64,000 nt of DNA from NCBI RefSeq assembly GCF_008843165.1, contig NZ_CP044427.1, positions 930,001-994,000 of the forward strand. Reading direction: 5' to 3'. The notes beneath the pieces are model-generated. The model did no database searches and was not told the DNA's origin. It worked only from the letters and a program-made list of their open reading frames with translations. Both the position numbers and the translations under genes were made by a program. This stretch comes from Ornithinimicrobium pratense. Its GTDB lineage: Bacteria > Actinomycetota > Actinomycetes > Actinomycetales > Dermatophilaceae. This document shows positions 52,640 through 61,195 of this stretch, piece by piece. Numbering within the stretch: the stretch's first letter is position 1; every line of letters begins with the position of its first letter.

Positions 52640-53262
52640 CCCACTTGCACCGCTCTGATGATCCAGCCGTCCTCCCAGGAGAGGTCAATCCCTAAGTTGA
52701 GGCTTTGCCGATCTGTCCTTTCCACTTCTTGGTCGTTGTCGTCGAAGACCGCTAGTTCGTGCTGCGTGAGCGGTACGCGGACCAGAGCATCGGACCCGGA
52801 AAACACAAGAATGTCTGGTGGTGCGGTTATTTCCCAGAGGTCCTCATTCAGAACTTCGTTGTTTTCCGCGCTGTACTCCACCGTGGCCTCGAGGTTGCCG
52901 CATGTCCCACAATCCTCAAGAGACAGGCCGGAAATAAGCCCCGGCGTGGGATGGATCCCGGTGTAGTTGACGACTTCAACGAAGTGCTCAGCAAAGGCAA
53001 TGGCGCCCGCCTGAGTCTGTTCCTGCGCTTCAGCCGGCATCTCGGGCGGCCCATCGTCAGCGACTGGCTCGCTGGTGGTCGGCTCCGCAGTGGTGGGTGC
53101 GGCTTCCGTCGTGATGTCGACGTCGTCCGCGTGAGTGGTCGGTGTCGCCGTCAAGGTCGTGAGTGCATCCTCCGTGGTCGGGGGAGGCGAAGGGTCGGTC
53201 TGGGTGTCACAACCGGCCAGCAGAACGACACCAGCGGCGGCAGCGATGGCGACGACGCGCAC
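52636..53262 (-). CDS. DUF6318-like lipoprotein
   Basis: 208 residues. A lipoprotein signal (VLLAGC, lipobox Cys near residue 19) is followed by a Thr/Pro linker (~25-70) and a DUF6318-like domain (AIAFAEHFVEVVNYTGIHPTPGLISGLSLEDCGTCGNLEATVEY). Cys in DCGTCG suggest a disulfide. GTG start. It is the first gene of a two-gene operon with the secreted protein, and GC is lower than in flanking DNA. Confidence 0.8.
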   Translation of the reverse strand: MRVVAIAAAAGVVLLAGCDTQTDPSPPPTTEDALTTLTATPTTHADDVDITTEAAPTTAEPTTSEPVADDGPPEMPAEAQEQTQAGAIAFAEHFVEVVNYTGIHPTPGLISGLSLEDCGTCGNLEATVEYSAENNEVLNEDLWEITAPPDILVFSGSDALVRVPLTQHELAVFDDNDQEVERTDRQSLNLGIDLSWEDGWIIRAVQVG

Positions 53263-53597
53263 GCTCTACCCCCTTCGGGGAGTCGGCCCGCGGCCCCTCC
53301 GCGGGCGGGAACGATCCGACCAGTGTGCACCAGGTGACCGCCTCGGGCCAGGTGTCCACAGGGCACAATCTCGCACCTTCAGTGGCGAGGAGTCACTCGC
53401 GCAACTTCAGTCCCACCCACCCACGCTGACACGTCGTCGAGGCCTCAGAAGAAGCGTGTTCGGACGCGAGCTGGTGCGCCAGGGTCCGGCAAGCACCGGG
53501 ACGGTCACGGCGTCGGCTGCGAGTGGCCCCATCGGCCACTCACCCGGGTCATGCGCGCAGGCCAGCCGGTCGGCGACCCCGGGCCATCAGAGCGGGC
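53263..53597. other. intergenic region with one hairpin
   Basis: No convincing gene. GAGTGGCC (53521-53528) and GGCCACTC (53534-53541) form an 8-bp hairpin with a 5-base loop, about 55 bases past the end of the minus-strand lipoprotein gene, and may be its terminator. The promoter of the DUF6318 operon must lie near 53270-53330, but no clear element was found. Confidence 0.45.
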
Positions 53598-54146
53598 TCA
53601 GCCGTGACAGGGAGACTCGACGCTGAGCAGCACGAAGTCCGGGTCGCTCTGCCAGGACACCATGAGCAGGTAGCCGTCGGGGTCCTCGAAGTACCGGCCG
53701 TGGCCACCGGTGGAGGCGCCCTCGTTCGCGGTCCACGTGTCCGGCAGCTGTGCGATCGCATCCTGCGCCGCGGCCTCCGGCGACTCGGCGGCGGGGACGC
53801 TGCCCCTGGCGATGTAGCTCAGGGCGCTGCGGTCCCAGGTGCACGCGGCTGTTCCGCCGCCGATCCAGCGGGGCCGCTCGGTCTGCAGCTGATCAAGGTC
53901 GGGGTGCAGCAGGGCCGCGACCTCCCGCAACTTGGTCTCGGTCACCGGTTGCTCGGCCTCTGCTGCCTGCCGCATCTGCTGCTCGCTCATCGACGTCTCC
54001 TCATTGGTGGTCGCGGGGTTGGGGGAACTCGTGGACCCGTCGGTGCCAGTCTCCGCACCTGTCGGCTCCGGCTGCTCGGCCGGCCCGCAGCTGCCCAGCC
54101 CACCGACCAGCCCCAGCGCGAGCACGGCCGCGATGACTGATCTCAT
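53598..54146 (-). CDS. hypothetical lipoprotein of the WXG-hydrolase cassette
   Basis: A 182-residue protein with a lipoprotein signal (VIAAVLALGLVGGLGSC, lipobox Cys near residue 20), a low-complexity linker (~25-55) and a compact domain with a few Cys/Trp (TAACTWDRSAL, TWTANEGASTGGHGRYF, LMVSWQSDPDFVLLSV). Family not recognised. It overlaps the upstream hydrolase gene by 4 bases (ATGA), so it belongs to the same transcript as the WXG-like proteins. Confidence 0.78.
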   Translation of the reverse strand: MRSVIAAVLALGLVGGLGSCGPAEQPEPTGAETGTDGSTSSPNPATTNEETSMSEQQMRQAAEAEQPVTETKLREVAALLHPDLDQLQTERPRWIGGGTAACTWDRSALSYIARGSVPAAESPEAAAQDAIAQLPDTWTANEGASTGGHGRYFEDPDGYLLMVSWQSDPDFVLLSVESPCHG

Positions 54147-56233
54147 TTCTCCACCACACTGTCCCAGTCGGCGCGGATCACACCGATGATGTTCTGCCAC
54201 GAAGTCGTCCCCGGTCTGATGACGTAGTCGTGCGACTCGAGCCCCTCGACCAGGTCTCCGGCCCGGAAGGTGTTGCCGCGCGCCCCACCGTCCTCCAGCC
54301 ACACGCCGGTGTCCAGCGGCGTGAAGCCCGGTGTCGTGTCCGGGTTGTAGCCGTGGCCGATGTCCTCGGGAAGCCCCAGGCCCACTCTGTCCAGAGCGTC
54401 GTCGATCTCGCCGGCGCGCTGGGCCAAGATGATCGGGTCCCCGGGCGCGGTCTGGGAGTAGCGCCGCACGTCGCGCTCCGGCCCGTCCGCGCCTGCCCAG
54501 GTGTGGGTGGGATAGAGCGCGGCGTCGGACATCCCCGTCCCGGTCCCTGCCGAGGCGACGTGCAGGACGGCGTCCGCCTCCACCCCATACTTGTCGGCGA
54601 AGCCCACGACCGCACCGCCGGCGGAGTGCCCCACCAGCGAAAGCCACTGGGCGTCGCCGACCGTCCGCAGACCCTCGACGAAGGTGACCAGCCGGTGCCC
54701 GTTGTCCGAGGTGTAGGTGTTGTCTGGGGCGTCGGCGCCGATCGCGTTCGGCATGTCACCGCCCAGCCAGGTGATGACGGCGGTGTCGTCCGGGTGATCG
54801 GCAGCGATGCCCGCGAAGCGCTCGTTGTAGTCCTTCATCCCGGCCATGTCGTTGCCGGTGCCGGGCACGATCACGCTGAGGTTCTGGGCGTCCAGCTTTC
54901 CGGAGTACTCCGCGAAGCGGCCGTCCCCCCGCGGGTCGAAGAGGATGACCATGCGCTGGTCGCCGGGGAGCCCCGGCAGGTCCTCACGCAGGACCACCGG
55001 CTCGTCATGCAGCATCTGCTCATAGAGCGCGATGCGTGTCCGTGACTCGTCCAGCAACAGGTCGGGGTGCTCAGTCCGGTTGATCATCTGCCCGATGCCG
55101 TCGCGGTGGAACTGGTCCCAGCGCTCGGTCAGGTCGCGCCAGAAGCCGGGCACGTACCAGGCATCCTCATCGCGCCGGCGTTCCTCCTCCTCCTGGGTGG
55201 TCGGGGCTGCGGCCAGCATCGCCTCTACGGCGAGCTCCTGGCGCAAGGCGTCCATGAGCAGCCACCGGTTGGCCATCGCCCGGTCGGGCAGCGGTATGCC
55301 GTCGGTGTTGCCGACGAGCGTGGGGTAGAGCAGGCGCAGCCGCTCCTGCTCCAGCTCCGACAAGGAGGCCCAGTATGCGGCGACGCCCTCGACCCCGTCC
55401 GGCAGCTGACCGTTCGGGCCGAGATCCCCCCGCGCCTGCAGCAGGCCGCCCAGCACCGGGTCCTCGCCACGGTAGTCCCAGTCGTTGGCCAGCGCCGCGG
55501 CGATCTCGGGGTGGCGCCCCAGGAACTCTGCCAGGCGCTCGACCGGGACCCCGGCCAGCATCTCCCGGACGGCCTCCGGGGTGTGGCACTGCGCCAGGAT
55601 GCGCTCGGCGAGCACCCGCTCCTCGTCGGTGTCGGCGATCCCGTGCTCGGCGAAGACGCCGTAGGCCTCCGACGGGATGAGCGAGCGCAGGAAGTCGGGG
55701 GAGGTGCCCAGCGGCACCAGGCCGCGGACGCTCTCGACCGCGGAGGCGAGCAGGTCGCGGCAGGCCCCGTCGGCGGTGCTGAGGTTGTCGGTATGCAGTT
55801 CCGCCCGGCTGCGCAGGGCCGCCTCGGCTTCGTGCAGCGCCGCGCGGTCTACTAGGAGACCGTCCAAAGGGCCGAGCCCCTGCCGCTTCGGGGGGTCGCT
55901 CTGCAACGCGTCCCAGTCGGCCCGCACCTGGCGCAGTTGCGGGGCGTTGGCGTCCATCGCGCTGCCGAGATCACGCAACGCCGTGCCCGCCGCCTGCAGG
56001 TCCTCTGCGAACCGGGCCATCTGGGTCTGCGCCGTGCTGGCGGGCTGGTCGGCCCGGTCCACGATCTGACCCTCCCAGCCAAGGGCGGTGGAGGCCGAGC
56101 CGAGGGTCGACCGCAGCTGGTCCTCCTGCTGGCCCAGCACGGAGGCGGTGTCGTGCAGCCTCGTGCCGGCGGCGCGGACCTCGTCCCCATCGTGGACCAT
56201 CCAACTCCAGATGCCGAGGTGGTCGGCCCCCAT
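54143..56233 (-). CDS. WXG100-like / DUF1023-type alpha/beta hydrolase
   Basis: 696 residues. The first ~105 residues form a helical hairpin with WXG100-like features (LGIWSWMVHDGDEVRAAG, GWEGQIVDRADQ). A long helical middle (~110-420) follows. The C-terminal DUF1023-type hydrolase has DPRGDGRFAEYSGKLDAQNLSVIVPGTGNDM and the nucleophile elbow SLVGHSAGGAVVG. Such WXG-DUF1023 proteins are common near type VII secretion genes, although none is in this window. ATG 56233 shares one base with the stop of the small WXG gene. Substrate unknown. Confidence 0.85.
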   Translation of the reverse strand: MGADHLGIWSWMVHDGDEVRAAGTRLHDTASVLGQQEDQLRSTLGSASTALGWEGQIVDRADQPASTAQTQMARFAEDLQAAGTALRDLGSAMDANAPQLRQVRADWDALQSDPPKRQGLGPLDGLLVDRAALHEAEAALRSRAELHTDNLSTADGACRDLLASAVESVRGLVPLGTSPDFLRSLIPSEAYGVFAEHGIADTDEERVLAERILAQCHTPEAVREMLAGVPVERLAEFLGRHPEIAAALANDWDYRGEDPVLGGLLQARGDLGPNGQLPDGVEGVAAYWASLSELEQERLRLLYPTLVGNTDGIPLPDRAMANRWLLMDALRQELAVEAMLAAAPTTQEEEERRRDEDAWYVPGFWRDLTERWDQFHRDGIGQMINRTEHPDLLLDESRTRIALYEQMLHDEPVVLREDLPGLPGDQRMVILFDPRGDGRFAEYSGKLDAQNLSVIVPGTGNDMAGMKDYNERFAGIAADHPDDTAVITWLGGDMPNAIGADAPDNTYTSDNGHRLVTFVEGLRTVGDAQWLSLVGHSAGGAVVGFADKYGVEADAVLHVASAGTGTGMSDAALYPTHTWAGADGPERDVRRYSQTAPGDPIILAQRAGEIDDALDRVGLGLPEDIGHGYNPDTTPGFTPLDTGVWLEDGGARGNTFRAGDLVEGLESHDYVIRPGTTSWQNIIGVIRADWDSVVEK

Positions 56234-56493
56234 CAGCCGTCCATCGCCTTCTCGACGTTGTCCGCGAGGGTCGACATCGCGGTTGACATCGTGTCGATCT
56301 CGCCGCTCAGATCCTGCAGGCGCAGTTGCAGCGCAGCCTGCAGGCCGCCCAGCACCGAGCGGCTGACCGCGTCTGGCACCTGGTCGCTGATGGACGCGAC
56401 CGCCACCGCCGGTCGCGCATGGTGGATGTTCTCGGCGGCCTCTGTCAGGTCGCTCGCCGCCTGCCGCGTCGCCGCGACATCGACTGTGGGCAT
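56233..56493 (-). CDS. small WXG100-like protein
   Basis: An 86-residue helical protein (VDVAATRQAASDLTEAAENIHHARPAVAVASISDQVPDAVSR, LSGEIDTMSTAMSTLADNVEKAMDG). It has the two-helix, Ala-rich pattern of ESAT-6/WXG100 proteins but no clear W-x-G. A partner to the WXG-like N-terminus of the next gene is plausible, since its stop and the next start overlap (TGATG). Confidence 0.75.
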   Translation of the reverse strand: MPTVDVAATRQAASDLTEAAENIHHARPAVAVASISDQVPDAVSRSVLGGLQAALQLRLQDLSGEIDTMSTAMSTLADNVEKAMDG

Positions 56494-56698
56494 TGTCCGC
56501 TCCCTCCCTGGCGGTGGTCGGACAGCACCCTACCGGGTGGGCTGTCGGGCGTCCTGTCGTCCTCCGGTCCGGGGTGCCCCACGGCGTGTCGGAGCCGTGA
56601 CACGCCCGCCGCGCCCGACACGCCGGCGACTTTTCGCACTCGTTCCGCGCGGTTGTGCGGTTCTGGCAAGCCTGGGCACAACCCGCGCCGCCAGGGTG

Positions 56699-56777
56699 TT
56701 GCATCTAGTAGCGGGAGCGACATACGATCCCAACATCTAGTAGTTACAGGGATGTGGTTCCTCCACATCTTGTGCAC
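56699..56777 (+). promoter_or_regulatory. nrdR promoter with three phased NrdR-box-like sites
   Basis: CATCTAGTAG at 56702, CATCTAGTAG at 56734 and CATCTTGTGC at 56766 repeat at exactly 32 bases, i.e. three helical turns. TTGCAT (56699-56704) and TACGAT (56723-56728, 18-base spacer) make a promoter that overlaps box 1 and precedes box 2. NrdR typically binds two boxes 31-32 bases apart in the promoters of ribonucleotide reductase genes. A third box is unusual. No gene is seen in 56494-56906. Confidence 0.68.
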
Positions 56778-56906
56778 AGCGGGATGGCGCGTACCCACAC
56801 GTCATCCACAGGAAGTCCCCACAACCACCCACAGGACACCCTCCGCAAGGGGTGTCTTCGCGGCGCGCTGCCAGCGGCCGCTGCCACGCTCGACACAGGA
56901 GGCGAG

Positions 56907-57401
56907 ATGCACTGCCCGTTCTGCCGGCACACCGACTCCCGTGTCGTGGACAGCCGCGTCCAGGAGGAAGGCACCGTCATCCGACGGCGCCGTCAGTGCC
57001 CCGAGTGCGGCCGCCGGTTCGGCACCGTCGAGAGCGCCACCCTGTCGGTGATCAAGCGCTCCGGCGCGACCGAGCCGTTCAGCCGCGACAAGGTCATCTC
57101 CGGCGCCCGCAAGGCCTGCCAGGGCAGGCCGGTGACCGAGGCGCAGCTGCAGGTGCTGGCCCAGCAGGTCGAGGAGTCGATCCGCTCCCTGGGCCAGGCC
57201 GAGGTCGATGCCCACGAGGTGGGTCTGGCGATCCTGGCACCGCTGCGCTGCCTCGACGAGGTCGCCTACCTGCGCTTCGCCTCCGTCTACCAAGCCTTTG
57301 ACTCCCTCGAGGACTTCGAGGCCGCCATCACCCTGCTCCGCACCGAGCGGGACGCACCGGCCACGGCCGGTGCGCCCGTCCGACCTGGGGGTATGCAGTA
57401 A
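56907..57401 (+). CDS. nrdR: transcriptional repressor NrdR
   Basis: A 164-residue protein. It has an N-terminal zinc ribbon ([15 protein letters not shown]...CPECGRRF) and an ATP-cone ([25 protein letters not shown]). It senses dATP/ATP and represses ribonucleotide reductase genes. AGGAGGCGAG precedes ATG 56907; the longer frame has no conserved sequence. It is followed by nrdJ, the Streptomyces order, and preceded by NrdR-box-like sites for autoregulation. Confidence 0.96.
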   Translation: MHCPFCRHTDSRVVDSRVQEEGTVIRRRRQCPECGRRFGTVESATLSVIKRSGATEPFSRDKVISGARKACQGRPVTEAQLQVLAQQVEESIRSLGQAEVDAHEVGLAILAPLRCLDEVAYLRFASVYQAFDSLEDFEAAITLLRTERDAPATAGAPVRPGGMQ

Positions 57402-57498
57402 CCCTGCCCCCGTGCGCCGTGGTCTGTCAGACCCCGGTGCTGCACTACATACCAAGAGATCGACCGCACACCGCACCACCTGACCAAGGAGAGATGTC

Positions 57499-60387
57499 AT
57501 GACCGAGACGACCGGGGCGAGGGCTCGCACCCGCCGCAGCGGCAGGGGCCTGAAGATTGACCGGATCTTCACCACGCCTGGCGTCCACCCGTACGACCAG
57601 GTCACCTGGGAGTCGCGGGACATCGTCCAGACCAACTGGAAGAGCGGCGAGACCATCTTCGAGCAGCGGGGCGTGGAGTTCCCCGACTTCTGGTCGGTGA
57701 ACGCCTCCACGATCGTGACCACGAAGTACTTCCGTGGTGCGGTCGGCACCCCGGAGCGGGAGCAGGGGCTCAAGCAGCTCATCGACCGTGTGGTGCTCAC
57801 CTACACCCGGGCGGGCAAGGAGCACGGCTACTTCGCGACCGACGAGGACGCGCAGATCTTTGAGCACGAGCTCACCTATGCACTGCTGCACCAGGTCTTC
57901 TCCTTCAACTCCCCGGTCTGGTTCAACGTCGGCACCGCCAGCCCGCAGCAGGTCAGCGCGTGCTTCATCCTCGCGGTCGACGACTCGATGGACTCGATCC
58001 TCAACTGGTACAAGGAAGAGGGGTTCATCTTCAAGGGCGGCTCCGGCGCCGGCCTCAACCTCTCCCGCATCCGCTCCTCCAAGGAGTTGCTCTCCTCCGG
58101 CGGCACCGCCTCCGGCCCGGTGTCCTTCATGCGAGGCGCCGACGCCTCCGCGGGCACCATCAAGTCCGGCGGCGCGACCCGTCGAGCGGCCAAGATGGTC
58201 GTGCTCGACGTGGACCACCCTGACATCGAGGAGTTCATCGAGACCAAGGCGCGCGAGGAGGACAAGATCCGCGCGCTGCGCGACGCCGGCTTCGACATGG
58301 ACCTGGGCGGCAGGGACATCGTGTCCGTGCAGTACCAGAACGCCAACAACTCCGTGCGTGTCACCGACGAGTTCATGCGCGCCGTGGAGGAGGGCAAAGA
58401 GTTCGGCCTGACCTCCCGCAAGGACGGCTCGGTCATCGAGACCGTCGACGCCAAGACCCTCTTCGAGAAGATGGCCAAGGCGGCCTGGGAGTGCGCCGAC
58501 CCGGGCATCCAGTACGACGACACGATCAACGACTGGCACACCAACCCCGAGACCGGCCGGATCACCGCGTCCAACCCGTGCTCGGAGTACATGTCGCTGG
58601 ACAACAGCTCTTGCAACCTCGCCTCGATCAACCTGCTGAAGTTCCTCCGCCAGGACGACACCTTCGACGTGGAGACCTTCGAGAGGGTCACTGAGCTGAT
58701 CTTCACCGCGATGGACATCTCCATCTGCTTCGCCGACTTCCCGACCGAGGCGATCGGGCAGACCACCCGTGACTACCGTCAGCTGGGCATCGGCTACGCC
58801 AACCTTGGCGCTCTGCTGATGGCCACCGGCCACGGCTACGACTCCGACGGTGGCCGCGCGCTCGCCGCCGCCATCACCTCGCTGATGACCGGCGCCGCCT
58901 ACAAGCGCTCTGCCGAGCTCGCCTCGGTCGTGGGCCCGTACAACGGATATGCCCGCAACGCCGACGCGCACAAGCGGGTGATGCGCAAGCACCAGGCCGC
59001 CAACGACGAGATCCGCACCCTGCACACCATGGACAGCCAGATCCACAAGGCCGCGACCAAGGCGTGGGACGCCGTGGTCAAGACCGGTGAGAAGAACGGC
59101 TTCCGTAACGCGCAGGCCTCGCTGCTGGCCCCCACCGGGACCATCGGCTTCATGATGGACTGCGACACCACCGGCATCGAGCCCGACTTCTCGCTGGTGA
59201 AGTTCAAGAAGCTTGTCGGCGGCGGCTCGATGCAGATCGTGAACCAGACGATCCCCCGCGCGCTGAAGCGGATGGGCTACACCGAGGAGACCATCGAGGC
59301 GATCGTTGAGTACATCGCCGAGAACGGTCACGTCATCGACGCCCCGGGTCTGAAGACCGAACACTACGAGGTCTTCGACTGCGCCATGGGTGTGCGCTCG
59401 ATCGCCCCGATGGGCCACGTGCGGATGATGGCCGCGGTCCAGCCGTTCCTGTCCGGCGCCATCTCCAAGACGGTCAACCTGCCTGAGTCGGCGACCGTGG
59501 AGGAGATCGAGGACGTTCACCTGCAGGGCTGGAAGCTGGGCCTGAAGGCGCTGGCCGTCTACCGCGACAACTGCAAGGTCGGCCAGCCGCTGTCCGACGG
59601 CAAGGGTGACAAGAACGACAAGAAGACCGAGAACGAGGCCGAGCCCAAGGTCGAGAAGGTCATCGAGTACCGCCCCGTCCGCAAGCGTCTGCCCAAGCGC
59701 CGTTCGTCGCAGACCACCAGCTTCGCCGTGGGTGGCGCCGAGGGTTACCTCACCGCCGGCACCTACGACGACGGCGACCTGGGCGAGATCTTCCTCAAGT
59801 TCGGCAAGCAGGGCTCGACCCTGGCCGGCGTGATGGACGCCTTCTCGATCGCGGTCTCGATCGGCCTGCAGTATGGCGTGCCGCTGGAGACCTTTGTGGA
59901 AAAGTTCACCAACCTGCGCTTCGAGCCGGCCGGCCTGACCGACGACCCGGACGTGCGCATGGCGCAGTCGATCATGGACTACGTCTTCCGCCGCCTGGCG
60001 CTGGACCACCTGGACTTTGAGTCCCGGTCCTACATGGGCATCCACTCCGCTGAGGAGCGGGCCCGCCAGCTTGAGACCGGCTCCTACGCCCCGGTGGCTC
60101 CGAGCAACGGCTCCCAGGAGGACTACGAGGACGAGCTGGAGGGCTTCTCCCAGGGCGTGGCCACCGCCCCGGCCAAGAAGGCGGAGAAGGAGGCCGACAA
60201 GTCCGGCGCCGGTGCTGCGGACGTCCGCAAGGCTGATGCCAACGTCCACTCCTCGGCCGAGCTGCTCGAGCAGTTCGCCGGCAAGGTCAACGACGCGCCA
60301 ATCTGCATGACCTGCGGCACGAAGATGCGGCCGGCCGGGTCCTGCTACGTGTGCGAGGGCTGCGGCAGCACCAGCGGCTGTAGTTGA
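57499..60387 (+). CDS. nrdJ: vitamin B12-dependent (class II) ribonucleoside-diphosphate reductase
   Basis: A 962-residue adenosylcobalamin-dependent reductase. Motifs include FSFNSPVWFNVG, SGGTASGPVSFMRGADASAGTIKSGG, NPCSEYMSLDNSSCNLASINL (catalytic Cys) and the C-terminal region with a Cys-rich zinc-type tail (CMTCGTKMRPAGSCYVCEGCG). It makes dNTP precursors with or without oxygen. ATG 57499 follows AAGGAGAG. Directly controlled with nrdR. A strong hairpin follows the stop at about 60487. Confidence 0.97.
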   Translation: MTETTGARARTRRSGRGLKIDRIFTTPGVHPYDQVTWESRDIVQTNWKSGETIFEQRGVEFPDFWSVNASTIVTTKYFRGAVGTPEREQGLKQLIDRVVLTYTRAGKEHGYFATDEDAQIFEHELTYALLHQVFSFNSPVWFNVGTASPQQVSACFILAVDDSMDSILNWYKEEGFIFKGGSGAGLNLSRIRSSKELLSSGGTASGPVSFMRGADASAGTIKSGGATRRAAKMVVLDVDHPDIEEFIETKAREEDKIRALRDAGFDMDLGGRDIVSVQYQNANNSVRVTDEFMRAVEEGKEFGLTSRKDGSVIETVDAKTLFEKMAKAAWECADPGIQYDDTINDWHTNPETGRITASNPCSEYMSLDNSSCNLASINLLKFLRQDDTFDVETFERVTELIFTAMDISICFADFPTEAIGQTTRDYRQLGIGYANLGALLMATGHGYDSDGGRALAAAITSLMTGAAYKRSAELASVVGPYNGYARNADAHKRVMRKHQAANDEIRTLHTMDSQIHKAATKAWDAVVKTGEKNGFRNAQASLLAPTGTIGFMMDCDTTGIEPDFSLVKFKKLVGGGSMQIVNQTIPRALKRMGYTEETIEAIVEYIAENGHVIDAPGLKTEHYEVFDCAMGVRSIAPMGHVRMMAAVQPFLSGAISKTVNLPESATVEEIEDVHLQGWKLGLKALAVYRDNCKVGQPLSDGKGDKNDKKTENEAEPKVEKVIEYRPVRKRLPKRRSSQTTSFAVGGAEGYLTAGTYDDGDLGEIFLKFGKQGSTLAGVMDAFSIAVSIGLQYGVPLETFVEKFTNLRFEPAGLTDDPDVRMAQSIMDYVFRRLALDHLDFESRSYMGIHSAEERARQLETGSYAPVAPSNGSQEDYEDELEGFSQGVATAPAKKAEKEADKSGAGAADVRKADANVHSSAELLEQFAGKVNDAPICMTCGTKMRPAGSCYVCEGCGSTSGCS

Positions 60388-60486
60388 AAACTTGAGTAGG
60401 GGTCTGTCCACGGCAGCCGGATTGCCCCCGCTAAATGAGGTTAGAAGAGTGACCACGATGCGGATGCGTTCCTAACCTGAACCCAA

Positions 60487-60527
60487 GGCAACGGCGTGGC
60501 CCCAACTGGTGAGGTCACGCCCTTGCC
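60487..60527 (+). terminator. hairpin after nrdJ
   Basis: A 15-base arm (60487-60501) and its partner (60513-60527) pair at 14 positions with one C-C mismatch and one G-T. It lies 100 bases beyond the nrdJ stop. There is no T-tract. It is probably the terminator of nrdR-nrdJ. Confidence 0.6.
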
Positions 60528-61195
60528 CTGCCCATGTGGTTCGAGGGACGGGTCGTCAAATGCGCGAGTCGCTGATGTGTCGGGTGGCGCGGGGGCTTGC
60601 GATGGCTTCGAGTTGACCTGGCGTCGAGAAGCGAGCCCCTGCTGCAGTTGCGTGTTTTGGACTGGCGTAGACATCAGTCGCCTCCAGTCACGTCGCTCGA
60701 AGTTCCGCTCGCCACCGGGAGGATGAGCCCATGAACGGTGTTGCGACGTTGAGTGGAAGCTGCCGCGCCGTACCTGCTCAGTTTTCAAGCGCCGCCGACA
60801 AAAGGACGGCCAGAGTTGCGGCGCGTGCTTATGGAGGCAGGGTGGCATGCTGCCAACGGCCTGCCACCCTGACCCTAGGACCAGGCCGTGAAGAGGCTCC
60901 GCGGGCTTGCGCATTGTCGGTCTTGTGTCCCGACCGCCCATGCGAGGTAACGTCAGTTCTGTCGGAGGCGAGGCTCAGGTATCCCATTGACGTCTTGGAG
61001 GACGACGGCGCCAGGGTGAGACGCTCATCCAACGACGCGGGCATGTGCGACACCGCCCCCTTGGGCAGGATGCTCAGGAGCGTGAAGGTCTGACCGGGCC
61101 CCTGACACACCCCCCGCCCCATCGCGGAAATGTCAGCTCCTGCTGGCAAGATAGAACATAGTCAGTCAAGAGAGTTGGTGCTGTGGTCGTGTGGG
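60528..61195. other. region without a convincing gene before the methyltransferase
   Basis: About 670 bases contain only weak open frames on both strands with no coding bias and no recognisable motif. No tRNA, integrase or clear repeat was found. Base composition becomes more mixed from here, and the following genes use more A/T-ending codons, so this may be an island boundary or a decayed segment. TAGAAC near 61152 is a possible -10 element for the methyltransferase. Confidence 0.45.

Noticed and set aside
53135..53626. Plus-strand frame across the DUF6318 lipoprotein start
   Set aside because: Antisense to a gene with a lipobox and no coding bias of its own.
60528..60560. TTCGA-containing stretch resembling a tRNA T-arm
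   Set aside because: No acceptor stem or anticodon arm can be drawn around it.
60441..60941. Minus-strand open frame after nrdJ
   Set aside because: Overlaps the nrdJ hairpin, has poor codon bias and no recognisable domain.
60731..61093. Open frame of 120 codons before the methyltransferase
   Set aside because: No coding bias, no family motif and a competing frame on the other strand. Treated as non-coding.
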